A stretch of DNA of 64,000 nucleotides from Ulva prolifera (taxonomy: Eukaryota > Chlorophyta > Ulvophyceae > Ulvales > Ulvaceae), in NCBI GenBank assembly GCA_023078555.1, contig CM041202.1, forward strand, positions 2,042,022 to 2,106,021, written 5' to 3'. The notes beneath the pieces were generated by a model, which saw only the letters and a program-made list of their open reading frames with translations, ran no database searches and was not told the origin of the DNA. The position numbers were made by a program, and so were the translations under genes. Shown here in pieces: positions 12,443 through 24,815 of the stretch. The stretch's first letter is position 1, and each line of letters opens with the position of its first letter.

Positions 12443-13027
12443 GGCCATTAGCCAATGCTACTGCAGCATATCGCAGATTTGTTGATCATCGACACAGCAG
12501 GAAGCTGTTCATACTTGTGTAGTACACAATGTGTACATGGCACCCCCGGGGCCAGATGAGGGTGGCCTGCTGTGCACCAGCTTGTGCACAGTCTAGAGTG
12601 GTGTGCACACCTGCCAGTGGCGCACGTTGTACAGGGGGAACTCCTGACTGTGTTCATGCATGAACACATGGATGTGAACTCACCTACAAGAAGCGGAACT
12701 TCAGTCTCCCTGTGGTGCTGCAGCATGAAAAACAGAACTTGTCAAAGCAGGCCAGCCATGCCTTGCATACATATAGCTGCATGTGAGAGGCACATTTTGA
12801 GAACTGGCAGTGTCCTCTTCAATTGGCATTGTAGCGTGCTGGCAGGCTGATGGTACCACGTGCTATGCCTATGCCCTCCAGGAAACTGTATGCTCCCACG
12901 CCAGATCCCAGCTCAATACATTGCCATAGATAATACTTTGACAGACAGACATGCATTGACGCACCGTAAACAGGTGTGCAGGTGTGCTGGACGGCCGTGC
13001 AAATGTCCACATCACATACACCAATGG
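12443..13027. other. No recognisable gene
   Basis: The stretch lies between the group B element and the SINE. Open frames here overlap and show no motif. Confidence 0.5.
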
Positions 13028-13295
13028 GTCCAATGGGTTGAGGACGGATTAAAAGCTACCCCCTCCGTTTCAGGAGGTCGTGGGTTCGATTCTGCGTGCG
13101 CTTTGGGGAATCGAAACGGCCGCACGTGACAACCTCGCTTAGCACAGGAGGAGGCCCTGTGAGTTGCGTACGGTCGTCTGAGGGGGGTTTCCAGGTGGTT
13201 TACCCCTTCGGCATATGTGGTCCCGTTAATTCGGAGTTGTCAATGTCCAATAGGATACGGCTCAGTAAATTTAGATTTACTTTACTTTACTTTAC
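13028..13295 (+). mobile_element. tRNA-like SINE with LINE-shared 3' end and (TTTAC)n tail
   Basis: The head, starting GTCCAATGGGTTGAGGAC, resembles a tRNA D-arm. It is followed by an anticodon-stem-like CCTCC...GGAGG and a pol III B-box match GGTTCGATTCT (13083-13093). The 3' part (GTCCCGTTAATTCGGAGTTG through GGATACGGCT) closely matches the last bases of the LINE at 39040-39090, and the copy ends in TTTAC repeats. A second copy is at 38400 and a 3' fragment at 24722. The LINE machinery probably mobilises it. Confidence 0.82.
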
Positions 13296-14366
13296 ACCAT
13301 CCTGACCTCGCAATGCAAAGCTAGTGCACTACGTGGCCTCAGCAGCACAAAGATGTGGCTAGCGTGGCTCTGGACATTAGTGCTGCAGTGTGTCCGCCCT
13401 GCCGAACGATGGCATCACTTAGCTACCAGTACAGTACAGCTGTCAGTGTAGCGCTCATGTATGCCCTGCCAGGATTTCAGCGCAACAGAGGTCGACACTA
13501 GATCTAGACTGCGGCTCAACTTTGAGACTTGTGCAGCATTCAACGATCGGCCTGCACTCATCCGTGGCCATTCAGAGATTGCAAACCTCCTGAGGAGCCT
13601 GCCTTGATCATGATCATGATATCATTCTCGGGCCGTCGGGGAGCCGCGTGGCAGTGCAGTGCTGAGTCGTGCTCCAAGGTAGATCAGCGCTCGAGCTGAT
13701 CAGCACTCTTCGCACCGCAGCCCACCTGAGCTAGCAGTCAAATATGACTTACATCGCAAGGTGAGATACTTTCTGGACCGCACCTCAGCTAGGTCAAGCT
13801 TAAGCTTAAGGTAATATTAAACAATATTGTTTGATTGAGGCTTCCCGGCACAGCATGCCGGACCTGAGCTCCGGTGCGCCGCACCACAGCCGGCAGCTAT
13901 AGCTAGCCTGTGTCTACCACAGCAAGGTCCGACACGACAAGAAACGCGGCCCGTAAGTATCAACTGTGCCGTGTGCGTCAAGCTACACGCCGTACATGCT
14001 AAATGCTAATTCATGCTAAATGCAATGCATCATACGCATTGCCGCGGCCTTGTGCTGCTCTATCCTGTGTCGCTTTCTTGGACCTGCCTATCAGGATGTG
14101 GCGTCAATTGTCTGAAGAAGTGTCTTAAAGTCTGAACAAGTGCACGATGCTTTCGGTTGCCGGGTGCTCGTACCTATAGCTATCATCGTGACTCATCGCC
14201 GCTGCAGCCCGGCTCACTGTATACTTTCGCCGATGTTTCTTAATCTGGCTGGCCGCCAGGGGGGGCGCTCACGACAGCTGAGGACAGAAAGGGGCGTGGC
14301 AGGAGCAGGGGTGAAGCACAGGAGGATCTGCCGCAATCTGACGCAGTGCCACGTCCGGGAGCGGGC
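13296..14366. other. No recognisable gene
   Basis: Contains few open frames and several short palindromes (for example AAGCTTAAGCTT near 13797 and AACAATATTGTT near 13820). Nothing else could be supported. Confidence 0.5.
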
Positions 14367-14373
14367 GGGGGGT

Positions 14374-14408
<35 letters not shown>
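14367..14408. repeat. Poly-G tract, about 42 nt
   Basis: A G run with one T near its left end. No gene model spans it. Confidence 0.95.
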
Positions 14409-14409
<1 letters not shown>

Positions 14410-15598
14410 GATCAGGAGTCTGCCTGGTGATGGCCACAACACGCGTGCGGCGGCGTCTGTCGGCACCTCGCAGGTTGCGCTGCCTGCAAGTTGTCTAGGA
14501 GCACCGCCTGGACAACGGCCGCAGCACGCAGTCACCACGTACATTGATCACACAGCTGCAGGGAGGCTGCCCATTGGCCATGGCAGACAAGCACTGCTCA
14601 GCCTCGGTCCGTGCAACCGATGACTGTGCAGGGCAGGGCCCTGCACCCACATGGGATCGCCCGGCCTGGGTACAGTTTGGGGTGGTAGGGTGCCTTCCAG
14701 TGGTGGCGCTCTACGGCGTACGGCTGCGCGCGCGCGCGCTGGGGGGTGCGCTCTGGGCGCGCCTGCGGCCGCGCCACACAGCACAGCTCCCGCCTGCTCC
14801 GAGGCGCGGGGCGTGTCCACGGGGGGCCTACCAGCGTTCAGAGAGGCATGCGCCTGCGGCTGCGGCTGCACACGTGGCAGTTCCTGAGGGGCACCGCGTG
14901 GCCACGGGCGTCTACACATTTCCCTTTTCGTCATCCATGATTGTGGCTCCTTGTTCATGGTGCACCGCTACAGATCTAGTCTCTCGCAGGCCTGGGAAAT
15001 TTCTTAAGACCACCGCTACGGTCGAAACAGCTGGGCGTGGCCGAATCACACAGCACGCCCACCCCCCTGCACGGGTATTGCAGTCCAGTGACTCAAACGG
15101 GATATGTTGCGGTCTTATCGGAAATGATGACCTAGATGTCGCCGACGCGTTAAGCTCCAGTGGGGTATAGCGGTTAAATCACCGGACTGTGCCAGCTGGC
15201 TATGGGCGCAGTTCTCAGCCGATGCCGGCCTTGTGGGCCCGGGGTGGCGCACCTGACGCACATGCGCCGCTGCTTTGGTGGTCGCTCCAACTCGACATAG
15301 TAGGGGCCCAATTGTTCGATTTCGCGTTGGATTTCTTGATGCATATGCTTACTACTGGGGCTCTCCACTGCAGCTCAGAGACGTGGGAATCATTGAAACC
15401 CACAGCTCGGCGAGCTGTTCTGTAGGAAGCTTGAAACTGCGAGGACTGTGCTTTGTATGGCAGATAGGTAGGACCGCAGGGCCCGCGAACCGCACACACG
15501 AAATTGATTGAAACACCACACACTTAAGCCACCGCCCGTCGTCACTCAGAATAACACCCAGGCACGGCTACCCATCGATGTGTGTATGCGTGTGTAGT
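14409..15598. other. GC-rich patch, no assigned gene
   Basis: Bases 14640-14900 are very GC-rich and open on both strands (209 and 136 codons) with Ala/Pro/Arg-rich products. No domain is visible, and strand symmetry of this kind points to composition rather than coding. A tRNA-like stretch near 15159-15230 lacks a proper B box. Confidence 0.4.
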
Positions 15599-15778
15599 TG
15601 TGGGAATAAACAGGTGATCTGTCACTTGTTGTATTGGCCTTTGCTCAATACATACACAGCACCTGTGCATTCTCTGTTCAGACAAGATTACATGTGCTAA
15701 GTTGTCTCACCTGTGGGAATAAACAGGTGATCTGTCACTTGTTGTATTGGCCTTTGCTCAATACATACACAGCACCTG
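15599..15778. repeat. 67-bp direct repeat, two copies 113 bp apart
   Basis: Copies at 15599-15665 and 15712-15778 begin TGTGGGAATAAACAGGTGAT and are identical as read. The 28 bp that follow copy 1 (ACCTGTGCATTCTCTG...) recur at 15879-15906, so the segment has been duplicated more than once. Confidence 0.9.
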
Positions 15779-16978
15779 CAACATCTGTTCTATGAACTAT
15801 ATGCTACCCACAGTTCTCACAATGACACTCAGCACACGAACACAACATGCAGTCCAAACTACCGTAGCTGGATGTGCATACCTGTGCATTCTCTGTTCAG
15901 ACAAGATGTCTGCTACAGAGTGCACGGCTGCATATATACCATTTCCACGCACACACCATGGTGCACAGAGCACAACACTCTGGCTCTGTGGAGCTCAGAT
16001 CTACCAAATCATCCACACCATCACATCATACTATACCATAGGATGTGTGGTGCTCTCACACGACTGCGTACGCGTCGTGTCACGCATCATGCCAGGCATC
16101 TGCCTGCATGCGTGTGTGTTGACTCGTTTTCCTGAGTCTTCACTGTCCGTCTCACGTGTGCATGCAACACTAATAGAGGACAATCTGTCAATGAGGCAGC
16201 CACTGCTGCACCTCACATTTGACTATAATATTAGCATGACTCATTCTCACAGCCCAGAGAAGTCTGTGCTGCCACAGTAGTTGTGTGTGTTGCCCTGCCG
16301 CTTCAGAGCTGTCCCATTCCTGTTCTTGGTTCCGTGCATGTAGGGTAATCGTGTACGTACTACCCTTGTTCTGCGGACTCTGGAGCACTCTGGTGTGCTT
16401 CCACAGACTGTTTGATGGGGCTCAATCTTCCTGAGCATCCGTAGAGGTGCAAAAAACACGGCAGGTGACGCGCTTGTGCTATGTCACAGCCTCTGTGGAA
16501 TGTAGTAGAGACTTGTTTCAGACCTTCCACCAGACTCTGCCGACCCCTCTAGGTACCTGGGTCGTTCCAACAAACGTTGTATAAGGTCTCGCCAGTTGAC
16601 ACACGCCACTGCCGGAATCACAGTTGTCAGGCCACTTCACTTCAACGGATGTGGCTGGGCCGTCATGAATACATGCAAACACACTGATCTCAGGGCGGAC
16701 CGCATCATGGGGTGGGGAGTTATGGAGGGCATGCTGCGATCGTGCTTCTGGCAGTGCAAGCTGTCTCGATGTGACAAACACATCCCATGCTTCTCAGTCC
16801 CAGGGTGCTGCAGGATCCGGAACTCCCTGGGCAAACAGCAGAACCCCGTGTGCTTGTGCATCATTCCTGTGTTGACGATAGAGTCTAGCAGTGGAGGCCA
16901 GTTGTAAAGCGTAGTGGTCACTGTCCTGTCCATGCATCACAGCAGACACAGCAGCAACACTCTGCTCACACTCACACT
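15779..16978. other. No recognisable gene
   Basis: The longest open frame (15747-16280, plus) encodes a Thr/His/Cys-rich product without family features. Confidence 0.4.
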
Positions 16979-16990
16979 CACAGTCACGAC

Positions 16991-17638
16991 GATGATGATC
17001 TCTCGCCGCTCACTGGCCATCCAGCCTGAGCGGCGAACCGCCCGCGGCGCCCTCGCCGCTCTCTCTTGCGGGCCGGGCGCCATCCGAGGCTCGGACGCAC
17101 TGATAGGCAGCGTGTGCTGCCTCTGCCGTGTGCCCCGACCCCCGAACACAGCGCGCCTCGGGCGTGCTCCGTTCCGGGTGGGCTGGCGGGTGGGGGCGCC
17201 CCCGTGTGTGTTGTTCCGGCGCTCGGGGCTGGCCTGGTCGGGGCATTGGGGCGGGGGTCCTGGGGCCCCCCGGCGGCTTCCGTGTGGGGCAGGCGCCGGC
17301 CAGGCCGCTGCATGGGGCTGCCGCTGCTGCGCGGGTGGCGGGGTCGTGTAGCGCATTGGCGCTTGGGTGTGTGTGTTGGGGGTTGGGTCTGGGCCGCGTG
17401 CGGGTGTGTGTGCGCGTGGGTCGGGTGTCAGTGTGTCGGGGCGTTTGGGGGTGGGTGCGTGTGGAGGTGCGTGTGGGGGTTGGTTCGTGTGGTGATGTGT
17501 GGGAGTGTGGGGGTGTGTGGGTGCTTGTTGTGCCTTGGCGTTGGCTGTTGCTCTCCTGCTACGTGCGCATTGCGTTTCTCGTGCACACCCTTTTGGTCCT
17601 GGCGGTGGTACCGGCCCCTCCGGCTTTTTCCTTTGTAA
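16991..17638 (+). mobile_element. 5'-truncated REL-type retrotransposon, group B (648 bp)
   Basis: The segment is flanked by the exact 12-bp duplication CACAGTCACGAC (16979-16990 and 17639-17650). It begins within the last codons of the ORF (DDLSPLTGHPA then stop, 16991-17026), continues as a G/T-rich 3' UTR, and ends TTTTTCCTTTGTAA with the TGTAA poly(A)-like motif. It is the sister of the 10557-12429 copy. The long open frames here are composition artefacts. Confidence 0.9.
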
Positions 17639-17920
17639 CACAGTCACGACACCAATGCCTCACACCCTGCAGGGCCCTGACATGGTGAAGTGAACGGCAG
17701 TTGGATGATCATGAAAACCTGTCACATCTAGAGATGCCGGTGCCATGCATGTGGATGGCAAGTATAATGTTCAGGTGTCTGCACCAAAGCAGCTGATCAC
17801 CCACTGGGATCCTGGCCACTATCGAACAAACAATCAGCATAAATACCTGGTTGAACTATGCCTATGCCGGACAGAATGTGTTTTCCACAAGGAGAGAGTG
17901 GCTGGAGGCACCGAAGACAC

Positions 17921-17922
<2 letters not shown>

Positions 17923-17952
<30 letters not shown>
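17923..17952. repeat. Poly-C tract, 30 nt
   Basis: Uninterrupted C on the plus strand; no gene model spans it. Confidence 0.95.
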
Positions 17953-17953
<1 letters not shown>

Positions 17954-18057
17954 CCACTGCAAATTCAAGGTACTCAGGCCTTAGTTATTACCGCTCTCAG
18001 CAAGAACCAGCCACCAGTATACATGGCCCACATAACTCGTGTACGCGCGCGCGCGCT

Positions 18058-18059
<2 letters not shown>

Positions 18060-18127
<68 letters not shown>
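18060..18127. repeat. (CA)n microsatellite, 68 bp
   Basis: Alternating C and A following an alternating GC stretch. Thr-His open frames across it are artefacts. Confidence 0.97.
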
Positions 18128-18130
<3 letters not shown>

Positions 18131-21100
18131 TGCTTGGCCCTACGGTATCTGTGTGCTAGCTACTGCAACAACAGAGACTCTTCCACAGGATACTGACAGG
18201 ATCGTCAGCACGAAGTGGCTATCACTTCACCACCGACTGTGCCTAGCCTCTGTATAGCTCACCACCGGCAGCCTACACCAGACGTTGGACGCACAGACTC
18301 AGTTGCTGTCAGCTGGTGCAAACAGATGAGAACCTCTCCCAGTTCAGGCGTTGCGCCTCGCCCGATCGGGCATCCGCGTCATTGCCCTGGATGCAGCCGT
18401 GCTAAGACTCATTCAACAGCACATGGCATCTCACATCTCTGAGACTGCATCCCTACTTGATTCATGGATCAAAGGTAGCATTCCGAGGTACAGCCACTGA
18501 GCATGCCATTCCGCTCTTCTCTGATCTTTGCTTTTGCATCCGCTGGACGACACATTCACCTCGCTTCATTTGAAACAGACGTGGGCTCAGATATGAGGCA
18601 GTGATACGTGTCATGTACGATATGCGTCTGCCCAGAGCGACGAGGGCATGCACAGCATCTGTGGCACAGCGACTGTGGCAGTCAAGACATGTAATCGCTG
18701 ACCATGGGCTTGATTGTTTTCACTGATGTTGCCGCCATACCATTGGAATGCCACATTGTCACAGCAGCATTCCAGGAACTTGCAAGCACACATTGCGCGA
18801 TGCCGGATTGGGCGGGGACGAAGCTCTGGACGTGCGGGCCGTGCCTGGGCATGGTGAGACCATAGCTGTGCATAGCACAGTTGCAAGGATCAGCAGGGAC
18901 TGGAGAGCACGCACAAGAGGTGCAGCTTGAAGATGACAAAAGCAAAAATCGCCATGTGTGCCTGATCGATCTCGCAGCAACATGTGTGAAGGCATGTTCT
19001 CCTATGCAGTGGCCCCATCGTGCGATGTCTTCGTTCACGACACAGGATCTGCAGTCCACATGGAGGACGCCTGCACACTGGACGATGTACACAAACCGGT
19101 AGTGTGAAAGAATTAGGAAGCTTGCATCTGTCTATGACCCTGGAGTGCGTGAAAGGCGGAGCCGGGAGCACGAAAAGGCACAGCTAGAGCCTGCAACATG
19201 TGTCCGCGTAGATTTGGAGTACACTGCATTACCCGCACAGATAACGTCCGCCATATTTGGCAATACCTGCGTATATGTGTGTTTTTGTTTCCTCATTGCC
19301 CAAATGGTTTCTGTTCCTGACTCGAGTCGGCATCCGAGAGGGCAAGAATGCTGAGGCGATGCTGGTTTACGACGGCGAAAGGATGCTACACGTACTCAGA
19401 TACAGATTCCCATGCTCATGTCTGCATCGTGGCAGTTTTTTTTATTCAGTATAACGCTGTCATGCCATTGCAATGCTGTAGTGGAGCTCTCACCTACACG
19501 CACTTCCACTGAGCTACAAACCAACGCCCGTCACTATGAGGAGCATGGTCGCCACAACGGAGCTACACAGATTCCTCGGTCCCCGAGATCGATGCAGAAA
19601 CTTTGATTGGAGCTGGTGGAAGTTGGAAGCTAGTATGGCCGCGTGCAGATGCGCCAGGCAAGTCGCCAACACATGCCTGGCGTACCGGGTTCAGAAGTCA
19701 CGAATTTGCGGAAACCAGCGTTGTAAAATTGTCAAATTCAGTAACCTTTGCGGACACATATCACAGACAATCGCCATCTCGAGCGCACTTGACCAGAGTC
19801 GCCCATGGAGCTCCTGTCTCCTGGATCGACGTCCTACCAAGCGCAGTGTACCATGCAAATCGATGCATAATTCGCTTGTCAGCCGTCAGCTGCGAGTGTG
19901 TCAACCAGCCCAAGACAAGCTGCAAACGGCCTCCGGATCCGCTACATCGTTCTCGTGAAGCGAAGCTGTGCATAGGCGTGCTACCCAGCGAGACTGACAT
20001 GCAGTGCAATGCAAGCTGCGACATGCGCAGAATACGTATCTGCGGAACAAGGTGTGTGATGACGACCTCTGCAAGGTTCTTGTACGGGCTCATTCTGCCA
20101 CGACCAGGCCTGACGAGGCACAGCTTTGACCGCTGCGCAGCTGTGAATGCGATCATATGCACGAGCATGGAACTTCACGGCTTTATTCCCGATGCGTAAG
20201 GCTCATCAGCAACTGTTGATGACCTCGCCAGGCCTCGAACGGCACAATGCCGAAGCCACGCGTAATTGCCTGCATAAAGCAAGCGCGGATGATTGCCTGC
20301 GCGCTGCAGCGATGCACCCACGAGCCATGCTGCAAAAACAAGTACTACGTGGTTACCGCCTCAGACAACTCAGACGCGACCGCCCAATCCCCCCAAATGA
20401 TTTCGTTCGTGGTGCCAGCTCATTTTCATCGCATCGTATGCTGTCCGAGGATGAGTCTACCACTCGAGCAAAAGAACGGCCGGCCGCTGGTACCTAATTC
20501 CGGCGTCTGCGCATAGAGCTCAATTGAGGATGCAATCGAACACACCGCCCACCCGTTTGCGTGCATGACAACGCCTGGCCCCTGATATGTCGACGACCAT
20601 GGGTGTGATCGCACCAGAGTAGCTATAGCGCGCTATAGCGTACGTACAAACTGCCGGCGACAGTCGTACAGGCCTCGGACGTAACTCAACCACACCATTT
20701 GCCAGCATGTATGCATGCATCACAGGCCCTCTGCAGTCTGAAAGGTCACTCTCCATGCACGCATCTGGCTGAGGAGCAACGACGGGCTTTGCTGTTGGAA
20801 ATGCCGTCCGCGATGACTATTGGCCACCTTCGGCTGCAGCTGACATGGCCGCGACGGTTCATCTGAGGTGGTGTGCGGCCTTCGCCGCGACGTAGCGTCG
20901 GCCAGCTGCACGGCTTTGCAGCGGTGCTTCGGTGCACCACCGCGGTGGTTGCTCTGCAGAGCTCTGCGGACTAGCGCCTGCGGGACTCCGCGGGGTCAGA
21001 TCGGGGGGATGACGCACGGGGCTAACAGGGCAGCGATCGTCTGTCCTCGAGCGATCGAAAGGGAGCGAGCAGTCAGCATGCACCCGCATGCAGCGCGCTC

Positions 21101-22139
21101 AGCCTAGGGTACATGTTACCGGCACCTTCGTGATATCGAAACTTGACGCAGGTTCCGGAGATCACAATGAAAATGAACATGCGTCGACGTGAGACATGGA
21201 TGCTGTCACGCGTGATCTTATGTGATGCGAGGTTCACGCTGAAGTGCACTTCACGCAGGCGGAGAGGGACACGGGCCCGTGTCCCGCATGCATGCTGTCA
21301 GGGCAGTCGCACGTTTGCCAGCAATCCTGAGGAGTGGAACGCCTTGGCACATCAGTGATTTACCGCCGACAAATATTTCCCAATGGACGGATATGATCAC
21401 CGCGTGTGAACTCCAAGGCCCACGGGCAGCAGGAATGTGAATGATCATACCACCGTCAATCGCGCAACTTGGTGTCACTTCAGCTTGCCCACAGCTGGCA
21501 CAAAGCTTTGACGGCAGCATGCTGAATGGTGTTCAGGTCGTTGCACGGGCGCCTGCCGCACTGAAGGTGCCTTTGCATCTGGCGAGGCCGGTGCTGGTTT
21601 ACCTCCCCCCCGTCACAAACGCATGCAGCAGGCGCATGTGACGTGCAATGAGACAAGATTTTACCTAAAATTGTATCTTGCCATCAGGGTGTGGTCTGTG
21701 TCTGACCCGAGAGCCACCAGCTGGGTATACTAGTATAGCTATACTAGTAGGTGCAAGTATAGCAGCTGCAAATGCTTGCCGGCAACACACACGAAGCACA
21801 TGTGGTCGTGCAACGCCGTGCTCGACTCGTGCATGCGTTGAGTGCAGCCTCCTCAGTGCATGACGACTGCGCCATGGCTATCACACGTTTAAAACTTTGT
21901 GCGGTGCTGGTGTGCTGATCGAGCTCATTATAAATCCAGGCCCTCAACTGCATGCGCTATTAGGATCTCTGCGAGATATAGCTGCGGCCGCTGCCAGTGG
22001 CAGTTGAAGGTCGTGGGAGGTCGTGCCTGAAGGCCTCAAGCTTGGGGCAGGACTGGCACAGCTGCAGTGCTAGTGTGAACACACCAGTTCAATCTCTTCG
22101 AGTGCCTCGCTGGAGCTTGTCGAGGTAAGGTGGAGAGAT
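18128..22139. other. No recognisable gene over 4 kb
   Basis: Short open frames occur on both strands, none with a recognisable motif. Several small perfect palindromes are present, such as GCTATAGCGCGCTATAGC near 20622 and the one listed at 21728. Confidence 0.45.
21728..21749. repeat. 22-bp perfect palindrome
   Basis: The sequence TACTAGTATAG followed by CTATACTAGTA reads the same on both strands. Function unknown. Confidence 0.85.
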
Positions 22140-22153
22140 ACACGTGCACGTGT

Positions 22154-22246
22154 GTGTGGGTGAGATGTTCGTGGGTGTCTTGGTGTTTGCTTCGTCTGCT
22201 TGCTCCTTTCGCGGTGCTGCCCGACTTGCTGCCTTTGTCCTTGTAA
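22154..22246 (+). mobile_element. 5'-truncated REL-type retrotransposon, group B (93 bp)
   Basis: Flanked by the exact 13-bp duplication CACGTGCACGTGT (22141-22153 and 22247-22259). It contains only 3' UTR and ends GCCTTTGTCCTTGTAA. Confidence 0.9.
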
Positions 22247-23354
22247 CACGTGCACGTGTCAATCGCTGCATCGCGCTGCACCAGTCTCATCTTCAGGACA
22301 CAACAGTCTTCAGGACATGTCCCGGCCTTGGACTCCCAGAGTTCTCTGCAGAGCTCACTCACCATCGATGGTGCGGCACCATTGGTGCCGGTACCGGTGA
22401 GGGATATCGCACTTGCTTAAGAATTCTGACGACTTGCCATCACCGTGGGGTCACCATACACTTGTCTGGACCCCATTGCGCCTGCACCTTGTGGCAGTCC
22501 TGTGATATGGCCGCGGCGCTACACCTCTGGATATCTGGACCCTGTGGAGCTCGAGCCATGGTGGCAGTGGTACAGCTAGCTGTAGCTAGCGGCCACATCC
22601 CTCGAAGCGGTCCAGGGATGCGAATTTGATATGCCAAGTTTAGCGCTGGGCACTCAGTATGGCTTCGCGAGCCTCACGGTGGCTCTAAGCTTGCGTGCGT
22701 GTGACTGCTGTAGCGGAAGCTTTCCCGCATCGTCGCATGCAAGGCCACCGAGGCCAGGTATCGTGCGATGCTTCCACGCCCCCTGCGGGCGCTAAGCCCT
22801 AAAACATACTTGATCCGAAGGCCGAAGTGCAATGTACGAGCAGAGCAATCTTGCGCGACACATGGCCACGGCCACGATTGCAATCGGGCCAGCGTATACG
22901 TACGCTTGAACCATGCACTTCGTATCGGCAGTCTCGAGACGATTCCGAGAGCTTTGCGGGAAGTGTTTTCAGTTGATCCATGATCGGACGTATGTAGGAT
23001 AGATGCACATGATGCGCGTCAAGTTTCTGAGTTCATGGTGGAGTTTTTTTCGGATGCAGTGTGAGATTCGTGTTGTAGGTGCTCGGCAATTGGCTGGGCC
23101 ATCGCGTCATCTGGATACCTGCCTGCCCTCCTCGCCCGCTGAAGTCTGGGAACTGCAACAATGCAACAAATTTGTACAATGCATTGTGAGACTGGCAGGC
23201 CTCTCCAACAAGCATGAGACCGCGGCCGCCAGTCGCATGGGACTGCAGGTGCCTTAGCCACATTCCAATGGCCCCGGTGCTGGACACGTGTACAGCATGG
23301 CTCAAAGCAGGCACATCCCACATTTTGCTGCATATTGTGGGACACACTGCCTTG

Positions 23355-23372
23355 CTTGCTTTGTCCTTGTAG
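23355..23372 (+). mobile_element. 18-bp terminal fragment of group B retrotransposon
   Basis: The insert is CTTGCTTTGTCCTTGTAG, the extreme 3' end of the family. It is flanked by the 12-bp duplication CACACTGCCTTG (23343-23354 and 23373-23384), and apparently represents a target-primed insertion that copied almost nothing. Confidence 0.8.
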
Positions 23373-23964
23373 CACACTGCCTTGGCACTTTATGCACCAG
23401 CATCATGGCCTTCAGCTGGGGTGTGGGCCCTGCCACAATGCACACTGCCTTCCCAAACTTCTCCATCTCTGTAAAATCCCCTATCAGCTGCAGTATTTAG
23501 TCATGCACTTCAGCCATCAGTTCACAGCTGCTGCGGCCACTTCCGCCACAGCCTCCTCCCACACCCACATTCACACAGGCAGAGTTTTCTCATCCTGACA
23601 ATTTGCAATGATCTGGGCCATGCAATCCTCATGCAGTTCCCAGCCGATCTTCACATGCTGCACAAGGTCTGCAAGTTCCCACAACTCACATGTGACCTGG
23701 AAGCACTGGAACCAGGCAGTTCCACCAGGCAGTGCAACCTGTGCTACCTGACATCCAGCCCATATCTGCATGCTTGTCAGGCACACTGTACATGTGCTGG
23801 GCCTCCATGGTCTCGCCTACGCCACCAGGGGCCCACTTGAGCTCAGTGTGGCCAGCCAACACAATCCTAGACAACATTGTAGCTGTGGCAATGACGTGCA
23901 AAGATCCAGTGGTGTGCGGGTTCACCACAGGGGCAACCACGAACAGAGTGATGTGGCCTATGTG

Positions 23965-24155
23965 CCACCGGACTGCCACAGCATTCCCATCAGAGAATTA
24001 CCACCGGACTGCCACAGAATTCCCATCAGAGAATTACCACCGGACTGCCACAGAATTCCCATCAGAGAATTACCACCGGACTGCCACAGAATTCCCATCA
24101 GAGAATTACCACCGGACTGCCACAGAATTCCCATCAGAGAATTCCCATCAGAGAG
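23965..24155. repeat. 36-bp minisatellite, about five units
   Basis: Units beginning CCACCGGACTGCCACAG start at 23965, 24001, 24037, 24073 and 24109. The plus-strand frame through them is open (12-residue repeat ELPPDCHRIPIR). This follows from the period being a multiple of three and is not by itself evidence of a gene. Confidence 0.95.
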
Positions 24156-24158
24156 GAT

Positions 24159-24256
24159 CGTGGCAGACCAGGGGCATGGCCGCTCTACCGCTGGACTGGA
24201 CACTCGCAACGTGCAAGTGTCCAGTAGCAGAGCGGTCTTATCACTGGATTGCCACA
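24159..24256. repeat. Imperfect inverted repeat, arms about 45 nt
   Basis: The core GGACACT/AGTGTCC is flanked by CCGCTCT/AGAGCGG and outer GTGGCA/TGCCAC. It follows the 36-bp minisatellite directly. The right arm (TCACTGGATTGCCAC) resembles motifs near 22493 and 26620. Confidence 0.65.
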
Positions 24257-24547
24257 AGCTTAAGGATCCCACAGGCCCGGATTGTTGCCAGGCATCACCA
24301 GGTGAAGACCTGATCTGTGATACCACCCCGATCGCTGCAGTTCTATGGCAGTCTGCATGTGGTCTACCTGCCCCCTCCCCGGCTACGGTGGGGGACAGGC
24401 CGCTGAGACCATGCTGTGCGGGTGATGCCCTTTGGGAGGGTGGGAGTGCCTTACTCCTGTCCCTGTGCCTCAGACAAGGGCACGAGCATGTGGGCGAAGT
24501 CAGGACGAGGCTCTGTTGGTAGCGGCCTCAGCCGGCTGACTGCAGAG

Positions 24548-24649
24548 CAGTGTTGGGTCATCGGGCCTGATCACATAGAACAATTGCGAATATCCAGGTC
24601 TATTTTTTGCGCGGCAGCGCTGAAAATGCTGTCAAGCGACCCAACACTG
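24548..24649 (-). mobile_element. 102-bp hAT-type MITE, copy 1
   Basis: The ends are CAGTGTTGGGTC and GACCCAACACTG. The 8-bp flanks are CTGCAGAG (24540-24547) and TTGCAGAG (24650-24657), differing at one base. Relative to the other three copies it is inverted. There is no coding capacity, so transposase must come from elsewhere. Confidence 0.88.
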
Positions 24650-24721
24650 TTGCAGAGACGGTAGGCCCCCCGGAGCTATGCCACACCCCCACTGGCCACA
24701 GGTATCCTGGGCCACAGCTGA

Positions 24722-24815
24722 TGTAAAGCAAAGTAAATCTGAGTTTACTGAGCTGTATCCTATTGGACCTTGACAACTCCGAATTTACGGGACCACACCA
24801 CATGTACATATGCCG
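24722..24815 (-). mobile_element. SINE/LINE 3'-end fragment with (TTTAC) tail
   Basis: The minus strand reads GGTCCCGTAAATTCGGAGTT ... GGATACAGCTCAGTAAA followed by TTTAC-type repeats. This matches the 3' end of the SINE at 13028-13295. The tRNA-like head is absent. Confidence 0.75.

Noticed and set aside
15159..15230. Possible tRNA gene or tRNA-derived element
   Set aside because: An A-box-like GTATAGCGGTTAAATC is present, but no proper B box or cloverleaf could be drawn.
16937..17647. 236-codon minus frame rich in Pro, Thr and His
   Set aside because: It is the reverse complement of the G/T-rich UTR of the 16991-17638 retrotransposon, which has proven duplications and plus orientation.
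23965..24155. Possible CRISPR-like array of 36-bp repeats
   Set aside because: The repeats are contiguous with no spacers, and the setting is eukaryotic nuclear DNA.
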